DNA of 64,000 bases, from the NCBI RefSeq assembly GCF_000720475.1, contig NZ_JOAP01000003.1, forward strand, positions 1 to 64,000, given 5' to 3'. A model generated the notes under the pieces. It was not told the DNA's origin. It saw nothing but the letters and a program-made list of their open reading frames with translations, and did not search any database. Source of the DNA: Streptomyces aureocirculatus. GTDB lineage: Bacteria; Actinomycetota; Actinomycetes; Streptomycetales; Streptomycetaceae. Within the stretch, counting starts at the first letter, position 1; each line of letters opens with the position of its first letter. Made by a program: the position numbers and the translations under genes. Positions 52,711 through 60,528 of this stretch are shown in pieces.

Positions 52711-53544
52711 GGCGGCGATCCACGTGCGCAGCATCAGCCGCTGGTGGCCCTGGTCGCTGTCCTGGAACTCCACTCTGCCGTGCAGGGTCCACCGGTTGTC
52801 GATGAAGATCATCTCGCCCTCCCCGAGCCGGTCCTGCGACCGCAGCTCCGGATCGTCGAGCAGGGCGTCGAACTGGTCGAACGCCTCGATCTGGGCCTCG
52901 GTCAGGGGCGGAACGCCGTCCCTGCGGTGCCCGATCTCGATGTATTCGCGCAGGTAGTGCACGCGGTCCCGGCCGTCGTCGGTGTGCTCCAGGACGGGGC
53001 GAAGGACCGTGCGGGCGGCGCCCGGGGTGTCGTCGCGGGTGTCGAAGTACACGGGCCTGCGCAGCGTGTCGAGCACGCCGGGCCGATCGCTCAGGCGCGC
53101 CACGATGTCGGCGAGCCGCACGAGCACGAGGTCACCGCCGACGGCGGCCTGGTGCACGCAGGCGAGGGCGAAGTAGTCCGGCACGTCGGTGGGCCGGTGC
53201 GGGGAGTCGGTGTGCAGGCTGCCGCCGGTGCGGGAGTCGGAGTAGCGTCCCGTGGCGCCCTCACCGAGCTCGACGCCCCGGTAGCGGACCTCGCGCAGCA
53301 GCGTTCCCTCGCTGTCCTGCGGGACGAGGTCGCCGAGGGCGGCGGAGGCGGTGACGGCGAACTCCCGGTACTCCTCCTCGTCGAAGTGGCCGAGGCCGGT
53401 CAGGACGAAGAAGCCGGGGTCGCCCTCCAGGCAGCGGCGGGCGTGGGGCAGGAGTTCGGCACGCAGTTCTTCGCGCGTAGCACCCTTGCGCAGGTGCGCG
53501 GGGAGCTCGAAGCGCACCGGGTCGAAGGCGTGGTGCGTGGTCAT
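52699..53544 (-). CDS. TauD/TfdA-like Fe(II)/2-oxoglutarate dioxygenase
   Basis: The 281-residue protein has the TauD/clavaminate-synthase-like fold. The metal motif HxD is in GGSLHTDSPH (near 111) with the distal His in DNRWTLHGRVEF, and RLMLRTWI supplies the Arg for 2-oxoglutarate. Related enzymes in other phosphonate pathways hydroxylate or oxidise 2-hydroxyethylphosphonate or its esters, so this enzyme may act on the reductase product or on a later amide. The ATG at 53544 has GAAGGG seven bases upstream; a GTG at 53559 also opens the frame. Confidence 0.85.
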   Translation of the reverse strand: MTTHHAFDPVRFELPAHLRKGATREELRAELLPHARRCLEGDPGFFVLTGLGHFDEEEYREFAVTASAALGDLVPQDSEGTLLREVRYRGVELGEGATGRYSDSRTGGSLHTDSPHRPTDVPDYFALACVHQAAVGGDLVLVRLADIVARLSDRPGVLDTLRRPVYFDTRDDTPGAARTVLRPVLEHTDDGRDRVHYLREYIEIGHRRDGVPPLTEAQIEAFDQFDALLDDPELRSQDRLGEGEMIFIDNRWTLHGRVEFQDSDQGHQRLMLRTWIAADVS

Positions 53545-53555
53545 GTGGGGGCCCT

Positions 53556-53634
53556 TCACAGAACTCGGCTTACGGAACGCGGCTTACTCGGGGCACGGAA
53601 CTCGGGTCACAGAACTCGGGTCACAGAACTCGGC
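53556..53634. repeat. 14-bp repeats including the iPGM-like stop codon
   Basis: On the minus strand the iPGM-like gene ends CCGAGTTCTGTGA. A second CCCGAGTTCTGTGA, a CCCGAGTTCCGTGC and a last CCGAGTTCTGTGA follow across 79 bp. Units carrying TGA alternate with degenerated ones. Confidence 0.8.
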
Positions 53635-55120
53635 CGGACATAACCGCGGGCGGCTCGATGCCCAGGAGGTGGAGGCACGTCGGCGCGATGTCCCGGAGGT
53701 CGCCGGACGGCGCGAGAGCGCGGTCCGCGCCGAGCACCCACAGGGGTACGGGGCTCGATGTGTGCCGGGTGCTCGGCGTGGTGCCGTCGGCCTCGCGCAT
53801 GGACTCGCCGTTGCCGTGGTCGGCGGTGACCACCAGGTACGCGCCGTGCTCGGCGGCGGCCTCGGCGATGTCCCGCAGACAGGCGTCGACCACCTCGGCG
53901 GCCTGCCGCACGGCGTCGTAGTTGCCGGTGTGCCCGACCGTGTCGATGTTGGCGATGTTGGCGACCAGGAACTGCGCCTCGCCCGAGCGGAGTTCACTGA
54001 TCAGTTGCGCGGTGATCTCCCGCGCGGACATCTCGGGGGCCAGGTCGAAGCTCGGCACGTCGGTCCTGCTGGCCACCATGATGTGCCGCTCGCCCGGTTG
54101 GCGGTGCTGGGTGTAGCCGTTCAGGAGGTATGTGACGTGCCCGTACTTCTCCCGTTCGGCGATGTGCACCTGGGCGAGCCCGGCCGCGGCGACCGCCTGG
54201 GCCAGGGTGCCGTCCACGTGCTCCTGGTCGAAGACCACGGTCGCCGGGATGTCGTCGCTGTACCGGGTCATCGTGGTCAGCGGGCGCCCGGTCGCGGCCA
54301 GCGCGGTGGCGAGCTGGCGCAGCCCGTCGGGGCGGAAGTTCGTCATGACGATCTCGTCGCCGGGCGCGATGCGGGGCGCGTCCAGGACGATCGGCGGCAG
54401 GTGCTCGTCCGTGCCGCCCGCGGTGTAGTGCTCCGCGACCGCCGCCCGCCAGTCCCGCGTCGTCGCCGGTGCCGTCGCCGGCGCCTCGCCGTCGTCCACG
54501 CTCTCGCCCGTCAGGGCCGCGACGACACTCGCCGTGCGGTCCGTGCGGCCCGAGCGGTCCATGGCGAGCTTCCGCCCGACCACCGTGGCGAGCCGCGCGC
54601 CCTTCTCCTCCAGTCGCGCGAGGTCTTCGAGGGCGGTGCGTGCGGGTACGTCACGTCCGTCGCTGACGGCGTGCACATAGGTGCGGTCCGACCAGTTGTA
54701 CTCCGCTGCCAGGTCGAGGACCGCGCCGATGTGGTCGATGTGCCCGTGGGCGCCGCCCTCGGAGGCGATGCCGAGCACGTGTACCGGGGTGCCCGCCGCG
54801 CGTGACCTGGCGAAGACGTCCGCGAGGGCGGGACAGCCACGGAAACCGCCCTCGGTGACGGCCCGGCGGATTTTCACCGAGGCCTGCGCGATGGTGCGCC
54901 CGGTGCCGATGGTGAGGTGCCCGACTTCGGAGTTCCCCACTTGCCCGGGCGGCAGTCCGACCACCGAACCCGATGCTTCGAGGAGAGTCGGAGGCGTGTC
55001 ATCGGCGAGACGGGAGATAAATGGAATATCTGCTTCCAACAGCGGATTGTGGCTGCCTTCGGGAGCCCATCCCAGCCCGTCAAGCACCAGCAGCAGAAGG
55101 CGCTGCTTAGCGTCACGCAC
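53621..55120 (-). CDS. iPGM-like phosphotransferase (alkaline-phosphatase superfamily)
   Basis: With the GTG at 55120 (GGGGGG six bases upstream) the protein has 499 residues, close to the 510 of 2,3-bisphosphoglycerate-independent phosphoglycerate mutase. It keeps the LLLLVLDGLG start, catalytic Ser in VGNSEVGHLTIG, SDGRDV, DPxxxRTGRTDRT-like DRSGRTDRT, VTYLLNGYT and the late metal site VTADHGNGESM and TRHTSSPVP. Housekeeping iPGMs have FNGG and EP(F)PGE where this has NGYTQHRQPGE. Homologues occur in some phosphonate clusters; it may interconvert phosphorylated phosphonate intermediates, or supply PEP. A longer frame from a TTG at 55231 lacks a ribosome-binding site. Confidence 0.78.
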   Translation of the reverse strand: MRDAKQRLLLLVLDGLGWAPEGSHNPLLEADIPFISRLADDTPPTLLEASGSVVGLPPGQVGNSEVGHLTIGTGRTIAQASVKIRRAVTEGGFRGCPALADVFARSRAAGTPVHVLGIASEGGAHGHIDHIGAVLDLAAEYNWSDRTYVHAVSDGRDVPARTALEDLARLEEKGARLATVVGRKLAMDRSGRTDRTASVVAALTGESVDDGEAPATAPATTRDWRAAVAEHYTAGGTDEHLPPIVLDAPRIAPGDEIVMTNFRPDGLRQLATALAATGRPLTTMTRYSDDIPATVVFDQEHVDGTLAQAVAAAGLAQVHIAEREKYGHVTYLLNGYTQHRQPGERHIMVASRTDVPSFDLAPEMSAREITAQLISELRSGEAQFLVANIANIDTVGHTGNYDAVRQAAEVVDACLRDIAEAAAEHGAYLVVTADHGNGESMREADGTTPSTRHTSSPVPLWVLGADRALAPSGDLRDIAPTCLHLLGIEPPAVMSGRVL

Positions 55121-55591
55121 CCGAACCCCCCGGTTTCCGATCCGAAGCGCCTGATCGAGTCGATCAAGATCGCAGCATGCAGCTTCACTGAATGAACAGT
55201 GGGAGTCAAGGGGGTAACTTTGCGTCGTCAAACAAGTGAGCTAATGTCCAGTTTCGGACAGTTCTGACGGTTGATTCTCAAAGAAGCCGATAGTGACTGC
55301 TCATCGAATCCGGCTGCCGATCAATGACCATTGACGTGCAATGTCGGCACCGTTTAGTGTGCGTCGTCGTTGTGATCAGCAGGCCGCCAGCGGTCGAATC
55401 CACACTGATCCATCCGGCTTTTCCCGCGCGGCGGAACTTCCGGCTCCGGCGCAGTACACGCGCCCGCCAAGGCACCCAATGCCTTTATCGCCCGACATTT
55501 TCGAAGCGTCCGCGCGGAGTTGTCCGCCGCATTATCCGCCCGCATTATCCGCCGATAATTTCCGGTGTCCCGAGTATCCCTAGGAGTTGCT
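55121..55591. promoter_or_regulatory. divergent promoter region inside the phosphonate cluster
   Basis: This 471-base spacer between the two arms of the cluster is visibly lower in GC than the genes. On the plus strand TTGACG (55331-55336) and TAGTGT (55355-55360) are 18 bases apart, a good HrdB-type promoter for the CYTH gene with a leader of about 225 bases. An inverted repeat TGTCC-AGTTTC-GGACA lies at about 55249-55261. The minus-strand promoter is not clear. The leader contains AT-rich TTATCCGCC repeats near 55530-55556 (three copies of ATTATCCGC). Confidence 0.6.
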
Positions 55592-56881
55592 TTGACAGCG
55601 CAGTCGAACGCCGGCGTCGGGGAAGCAGGGACCATCGTCACCAGGCGCCTCGTCATCGCCGACATGGCCCACCAGTACTCGGTCACCCCGGTCACGGACG
55701 CCCCGGCGCTTGTGGCCGAGCTCGCCGCCGAAGCCGGTGACGCCACCCGGGCCATGGAGTTCCTGCGCCCGGAGCAGACCGCGTCCCAGGCCCTCGCGGT
55801 GGTCCGGGCGGCGGGACAGGTGCGGCCGCTCAGCCCGCCCGCCGCCCCCCTGCCGACCTGGTCCTGCACCCACTTCCCAGCGGATTTCACCGCCTATCTG
55901 GGCAGCGTTCTCGCGACGGAGGGCGGAATTCCGGATTCTGCCGACGCCACCCTTTCCGCGCTCGGTCCGCTGCTGCTCCTCCGCACGCACACGGCCGCTT
56001 CGGGGCCCTTCACCGAAGTCCTGATATGCGCCAGATACCGCACGAACGGCACCTTGTTCGTGCGGACGGCACGATTCGCGCACGCCGCCGACATCGGCCT
56101 CGCCGACCTGGTCGCCCGCGCTCTGGAGTACCGCACCGAGCTCCAGGACCACATGCGGATCGAGAGCAACGCCCATATCAACTGCGAAGAGGACATCGAG
56201 ATCGAGCAGAAGGTCACCCTGCTCGACGAAGCCTCCATTTGGTCCCTCACCAAGGACATGTGGACGGCCGTGGAAGCGGGCGACTTCCCCGGCTTCATCA
56301 CGTACCCCGGTTACGAACTGACCCGCTGGCATTTCGTGCAGCACAACTTCGAGGTCACCGGGCCCGCCGACGAAGTGGGCCACTACGCCTTCCAGGAGAA
56401 TCCCGGCAACCGCTACCAGCTCAAGATGAAGAAGTTCCCCGCCGACGCCCTGCGCCGCGAGGAGACCTTCCGCAAGGGCGTCGAGGTTCCCGGCGGCGAC
56501 TTCGACGCGTATCTGTCCCAGGAGTTCCCGGCACTGACCTTCCGGCGCCTTCCGAGCTTCCGGCGCACCCGCTTCGACGTGAACGTGCACTCCCTGGCGA
56601 CCGGCCACGGCTTCGGCATCGAGACGGACGAGGTGACCGTCGACGCGGCCGGCGGGCGCAAGCTGCGGCAGGTCGAGATGGAGTACCTGGAGACCTACCG
56701 GCACGAGGGACTCGACGCCGCCACCATCGACGGCGAGATGGAGCGGCTCACCCGCCTGGTGGAGGCCCACCTCGCCAAGGCCGGTATCGCCTACGAGCGC
56801 AACCACTACTCGAAACTGTCGTTCCTGCGCGACTGCGTGGCGGCCGGCGCGCCGGTCCCGCCGGCCACCTCCCGGCCCTGA
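55592..56881 (+). CDS. CYTH-domain (triphosphate tunnel) protein
   Basis: With a TTG start at 55592 (CTAGGAG five bases upstream) the protein has 429 residues. The N-terminal 195 residues are unfamiliar, apart from LRPEQTASQAL and an ARYRTNGTLFVRTARFA segment. The C-terminal half fits the CYTH fold: the ExExK motif is EIEQK (near 207-211), YQLKMKKF then RREETFRKG, RRTRFDVNVHS, GIETDEVTVDAAGG, and RQVEMEYLETYR with closing acids. CYTH enzymes bind triphosphates or polyphosphate in a tunnel (adenylate cyclase, thiamine triphosphatase, polyphosphate polymerases). No CYTH partner for phosphonates is known to me. First gene of the plus-strand operon. Confidence 0.75.
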   Translation: MTAQSNAGVGEAGTIVTRRLVIADMAHQYSVTPVTDAPALVAELAAEAGDATRAMEFLRPEQTASQALAVVRAAGQVRPLSPPAAPLPTWSCTHFPADFTAYLGSVLATEGGIPDSADATLSALGPLLLLRTHTAASGPFTEVLICARYRTNGTLFVRTARFAHAADIGLADLVARALEYRTELQDHMRIESNAHINCEEDIEIEQKVTLLDEASIWSLTKDMWTAVEAGDFPGFITYPGYELTRWHFVQHNFEVTGPADEVGHYAFQENPGNRYQLKMKKFPADALRREETFRKGVEVPGGDFDAYLSQEFPALTFRRLPSFRRTRFDVNVHSLATGHGFGIETDEVTVDAAGGRKLRQVEMEYLETYRHEGLDAATIDGEMERLTRLVEAHLAKAGIAYERNHYSKLSFLRDCVAAGAPVPPATSRP

Positions 56882-56911
56882 CCGGCTGCTGGACGATTAA
56901 GGACGTACGGC

Positions 56912-58162
56912 GTGAAGACAAGCCGACGGGGCATCCGCTCCTTCCGCGACATCACCCATGGCGATGTCGACCTGCGGCGCCCCATCGTGACGCTGTTCAG
57001 CGGCGGTCTGGACAGCTCCTACCTCCTGTACCGGCTGGTGCAGGCGGGGGCCACCGAAGTGCACGCCCTCAGCGTGGCGGTGGGCGGTGACGAGGAGCGG
57101 TCCCACATCGAGCGGGTCACGACCGCGCTCGGGGTGCGCCTGCACCTGGTGGACGGCCGGGCCGCGTTCGTCGAGGAGTTCGTACGGCCCGCGCTCACCG
57201 CACACGCCGTGTACCTGGACACGCACCCCGTCAGCTCCACCCTCAGCCGCCCGCTGATCGCCCGTATCGCCACCGAGGTGGCCGGGGACCTCGGCGCCGG
57301 GGTGATCCTGCACACCGCCAACCGCTCGCAGAACACCCTGCGCAGGCTGAACGGCGCCCTGGAACAGCTCGGCTTCGACGGGCACTTCGGCAGCCCCTAC
57401 GACCTGGATCCCGTGGACCGCGAGCAGAAGATCAAGGAGCTGCGGCACATCGGCCTCGACGAGATGGCCGAGCGCTCGGCCAGCGGCGACTCCAACCTGT
57501 GGTGCCGTGAGTTCGAGTCCGGCATCCTCGACGACCCCGAGGACCACGCCGTACCCGAGTCCTTCTACCGGTGGAGCGCGCGGCCGTCACCGGGGGCCGC
57601 CGCCGGGCCCCGGAGCCTGATGGTGGCCTTCCGTGCGGGCCTGCCGGTGGCCGTCGACGGGGACGAGCTCTCCCTCACCGACGTCATCGCGCGCCTGAAC
57701 ACAGCCGTGGGCGCCCACGGTCTCGGCAGGTACACGGGCCTGGAGCACCTGCCCGGCGGCGTCAAGGTCCTTGAGGTGCGCGAGATGCCGGCGGCCTGGC
57801 TGCTGCTCGCCTCGCGCCGCCACCTGGAGACCGCGGTGCTCGACGCCGAGGTGCTCAGGGAGAAGCTGCACATGGAGCAGCTCTGGGTCCGCGAGGCGCT
57901 CGAAGGGCGCTGGTTCGGCGAACTCCGCGCCGCCTGCCAGGCGTTCGTCACCGAGGCCGTGGCGCCCGTCACCGGCTCGGTGACCTGGCGGCTCGACGGC
58001 GCGAGGACCACGACCACCGCCATCGTCGCGGACGCCCCCCGCTACGTACGCGACCGGGAGCACTGGGAGCGGGCCTCCATCAGGGACGAGCTCTCGCACC
58101 TGGGCGAGGGTTCGCAGACCGCGTACACCGCGTACACCGCAGATAGGGACATGCAGTGGTAG
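56912..58162 (+). CDS. argininosuccinate-synthase-like ligase
   Basis: The 416-residue protein has an N-terminal ATP pyrophosphatase domain: VTLFSGGLDSSYLLYRL is the PP-loop. The argininosuccinate synthase signature SNLWCREFESGILDDPED aligns with the family NLWGRS...EDP region. VAVDGDELSLTDVIARLNTAVGAHGLGRYT matches the substrate-domain start. The true synthase joins citrulline and aspartate; this paralogue may condense another ureido or carboxylate substrate with an amine. Sequence such as WCREFESG in place of WGRSIEGG shows divergence. It starts 30 bases after the CYTH gene and its stop overlaps the ATP-grasp start. Confidence 0.78.
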   Translation: MKTSRRGIRSFRDITHGDVDLRRPIVTLFSGGLDSSYLLYRLVQAGATEVHALSVAVGGDEERSHIERVTTALGVRLHLVDGRAAFVEEFVRPALTAHAVYLDTHPVSSTLSRPLIARIATEVAGDLGAGVILHTANRSQNTLRRLNGALEQLGFDGHFGSPYDLDPVDREQKIKELRHIGLDEMAERSASGDSNLWCREFESGILDDPEDHAVPESFYRWSARPSPGAAAGPRSLMVAFRAGLPVAVDGDELSLTDVIARLNTAVGAHGLGRYTGLEHLPGGVKVLEVREMPAAWLLLASRRHLETAVLDAEVLREKLHMEQLWVREALEGRWFGELRAACQAFVTEAVAPVTGSVTWRLDGARTTTTAIVADAPRYVRDREHWERASIRDELSHLGEGSQTAYTAYTADRDMQW

Positions 58163-59895
58163 ACCCCGCAGAAGCCCCCGCCCATCTCGACCCGGCCGCC
58201 AGCCCCGCCCACCCGGACCGGCGCCTCGTCCTCATCGACGCGAGCGTGGCCGCGGCACGCACCGCGCACTCCTTGCCGTACCAGACGTTCTTCGTGCAGC
58301 GGTCCGGCTCCCCCGTACAGGACCTAGTCGACGACCACTCCGGGTACTACACGGCGGACTACACGGCGGACTTCGCGGAGGACTTCGCGGAGGACGGCGC
58401 GGGGGACGGCGCGGAGGACTCGGTACCAAAGGCGTTCACCGACTTCGTGACGCAGGTGCTGCGCCCGCTCGCGCCCATGGCGGTGGTCGGTCTCTCCCCG
58501 GCGGGGCGGCGAGCCGCGGCGATGGCGAACTCCCTGCTCGGGACGGCCGGTGTCCCGCCCGAGGACCTGGAGCGCCTGACGGAGCCCGCACCGGAAGCCC
58601 CAGCGGGAGCCGCACCGGAAGCCGCACCGCCCTCCGCCCCGACCGGCCTCCTCGGCAGCACCGGGACCCGGACGCCGAACCGGACATCGAAGCCCGCCGC
58701 CCTGTTCATCAACCACCACTCCTACGCGCACTTCCACCGCGGCGGCCGCCACTTCCTGCCGACGTCGGAGCTGGACGTCCACCTGGTGACCCGCAACCAG
58801 TTCCACGGGGGCGTGCGCGGGCTCACGGAGAACCCCGTCGCTCAGGTCGCCATGTGCGACCCGGAGGAGGAGGACCGCTGGCGCGCCGTCTGCGAGTGGA
58901 CGCTGCGCAACCACCCCGTCGGCCGGGTCGTCGCCGTGCACGAGCGGGCGGTGCTGCTCGCGGCGGAGATGCGCTCGAAGTTCGGGCTGCCGGGGATGGA
59001 CTTCGAGACGGCGACCCTCTTCCGCGACAAGCTGCGCATGAAGGAGGCGGTGCACGCCTCCGGGGCGGCCGAGGTGCCCGTTTTCTCCGCGCTGGACAGC
59101 CCGGACGACCTCCTGAACGTGGACTGGAGCACCGGCCGCAAGGTCATCAAGAGCCGCTGGGGCCTGGCGGCCAAGGACCTGTTCATGGTCGACACCCTGG
59201 ACGAGGCCCGCGGCGTCGTCGCGGGCCTCGACCTGTCCGGTGCGCACTACGGCATCGAGGAGTTCGTCACGGGCCAGATCTACCACTGCGACTCCGTGGT
59301 GCGGGACGGCGAGATCCGCTTCAGCAGCGTCGGCCGCTATCTGACCGACCCCGCCGGGTACCGGCCCGGCGGCATCTTCGGCACCGTCCTGGTGCGCGAG
59401 GGCGAGCTGGCCAAGCGCATCACCGAACTCAGCGCCTCCGTGCTCTCCGCGCTGGGGATCAAGGACGGCACCACACATCTGGAGCTGTTCCACACGCCCG
59501 CGGACGAACTGATCTTCTGCGAGGTCGCGGGCCGCCCGCCGGGCGGCGTCATCCCGCCGGTCATCGAGTGGCAGTACGGCTTCAACATCGTCGAGGCGCA
59601 GATCCGCCTCGACGCGGGCCTGGACGTCTCCCTGGGCACGGACTCGGCGGCGCCGGGCGGCGGCACCTGCGGTTTCCTCGCGTTCTACCCGGGCGGCGGC
59701 GAGAGCCGCGCCATCACCCCCGGGCGCCTGGCGGAGCTGGGCGTCGTCGAGCACATCGCGACCAGCGGCGCGGGCAACGGCCGCGGCGGCGTCCGCCACT
59801 CGACGGACTTCCTCGACTCCTACGTGATCAGGGCGCCGGACGATGAGACGCTGCTGCGGCGGATCGACGACATCCAGGACGAGTACAGACGGTGA
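58156..59895 (+). CDS. ATP-grasp ligase
   Basis: The 579-residue protein carries an ATP-grasp fold: residues around 290-340 (DFETATLFRDKLRMKEAVHASGAAEVPVF), the lysine in KVIKSRWGLAAKDL, EEFVTGQIYHCDSVV and ELFHTPADELIFCEVAGRPPGG with Mg-binding Glu. It resembles L-amino-acid ligases that form amide bonds through acyl phosphates. The N-terminal 180 residues include an acidic repeat (DYTADFAEDFAEDGAGDG, near 65-85) and an Ala/Pro-rich insert. Its GTG overlaps the stop of the synthase-like gene by seven bases. A likely role is coupling an amino acid to the phosphonate scaffold. Confidence 0.8.
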   Translation: MVDPAEAPAHLDPAASPAHPDRRLVLIDASVAAARTAHSLPYQTFFVQRSGSPVQDLVDDHSGYYTADYTADFAEDFAEDGAGDGAEDSVPKAFTDFVTQVLRPLAPMAVVGLSPAGRRAAAMANSLLGTAGVPPEDLERLTEPAPEAPAGAAPEAAPPSAPTGLLGSTGTRTPNRTSKPAALFINHHSYAHFHRGGRHFLPTSELDVHLVTRNQFHGGVRGLTENPVAQVAMCDPEEEDRWRAVCEWTLRNHPVGRVVAVHERAVLLAAEMRSKFGLPGMDFETATLFRDKLRMKEAVHASGAAEVPVFSALDSPDDLLNVDWSTGRKVIKSRWGLAAKDLFMVDTLDEARGVVAGLDLSGAHYGIEEFVTGQIYHCDSVVRDGEIRFSSVGRYLTDPAGYRPGGIFGTVLVREGELAKRITELSASVLSALGIKDGTTHLELFHTPADELIFCEVAGRPPGGVIPPVIEWQYGFNIVEAQIRLDAGLDVSLGTDSAAPGGGTCGFLAFYPGGGESRAITPGRLAELGVVEHIATSGAGNGRGGVRHSTDFLDSYVIRAPDDETLLRRIDDIQDEYRR

Positions 59896-59901
59896 ACGGC
59901 C

Positions 59902-59931
59902 GTGGGGCGGCCCCGCACGGCGCCGCCCCAC
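59902..59931 (+). terminator. terminator after the ATP-grasp ligase gene
   Basis: A 10-bp perfect stem GTGGGGCGGC / GCCGCCCCAC lies seven bases after the stop, with a 10-base loop. Confidence 0.75.
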
Positions 59932-59971
59932 CTGGGCATGACATAGGTCACAGCGATCGACACGCCCAAAG

Positions 59972-60012
59972 CGAAACGGCCGCCATCGTGAATCACGATG
60001 ACGACCGTTTCG
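59972..60012. terminator. double hairpin between the cluster and tRNA-Leu
   Basis: An outer 8-bp stem (59972-59979 with 60005-60012) encloses an inner 6-bp ATCGTG / CACGAT stem. On the minus strand it directly follows the 3' end of the tRNA and probably terminates it. Confidence 0.7.
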
Positions 60013-60015
60013 TCG

Positions 60016-60102
60016 TGGTGCGCGAGGGGGGAGTTGAACCCCCACGCCCTTTCGGGCACTGGAACCTGAATCCAGCGCGTCTGCCTATTCCGCCACCCGC
60101 GC
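60016..60102 (-). tRNA. tRNA-Leu (anticodon CAG)
   Basis: A complete cloverleaf on the minus strand: acceptor stem GCGCGGG with CTCGCGC, D arm, anticodon stem CTGGA / TCCAG with loop TTCAGGT (anticodon CAG), a class II variable arm GCCC-GAAA-GGGC, and T arm GGGGG-TTCAACT-CCCCC. The discriminator A is followed by encoded CCA at 60016-60018. The 3' end faces the phosphonate cluster. Confidence 0.95.
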
Positions 60103-60528
60103 ATGGGTGTTGTCTTTGGGTCCCTCACTGAGTGGTGCGAGCGCCTGCCGACATCCAGAAGATTAGCACGCTGGACAGGGTGGATTCACATCCGTATTCG
60201 GGGGCACCTGCGAGCCGAGGAGCAGCCCCGGAGTACGCCACCCGGACGAGGGCGGGACGAGTTCCGGCCGAACCCCCCGCCCGAAGCAACCGAGCCGCCC
60301 GTCAAGTCCTCCTCCCAGGTCCACAGCCGCGTGCGGGACACTGTCATCGGACCCCCTCTACGATCCCTGTTAAGAGGGAACCCGGAGGATCGCGGAAGAC
60401 CGGTGCGGGCAGGCCTTGTGAGAGGCGACACTCGTGGTCTGGGCGGACAGGGGGAACCACCTGATTTCCCGGCGCGTGGATACGATCAGTAAGCAGTACG
60501 AGGATGACAACGACGGAGGAGGTGCCTC
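60103..60528. promoter_or_regulatory. spacer between tRNA-Leu and fhaA
   Basis: This 426-base spacer must hold the tRNA promoter and that of the fhaA operon. Two TACGAT -10-like hexamers lie at about 60359 and 60480, but neither has a clear -35. No gene is recognised; frames here are short and do not resemble proteins. Confidence 0.4.

Noticed and set aside
55121..55591. A small gene in the divergent promoter region of the cluster
   Set aside because: Frames here (such as 55324-55740) lack ribosome-binding sites and run into the CYTH gene off-frame; promoter-like sequence explains the region better.
38951..59895. Transposases or integrases within or beside the cluster
   Set aside because: None of the reading frames shows the catalytic motifs of these enzymes.
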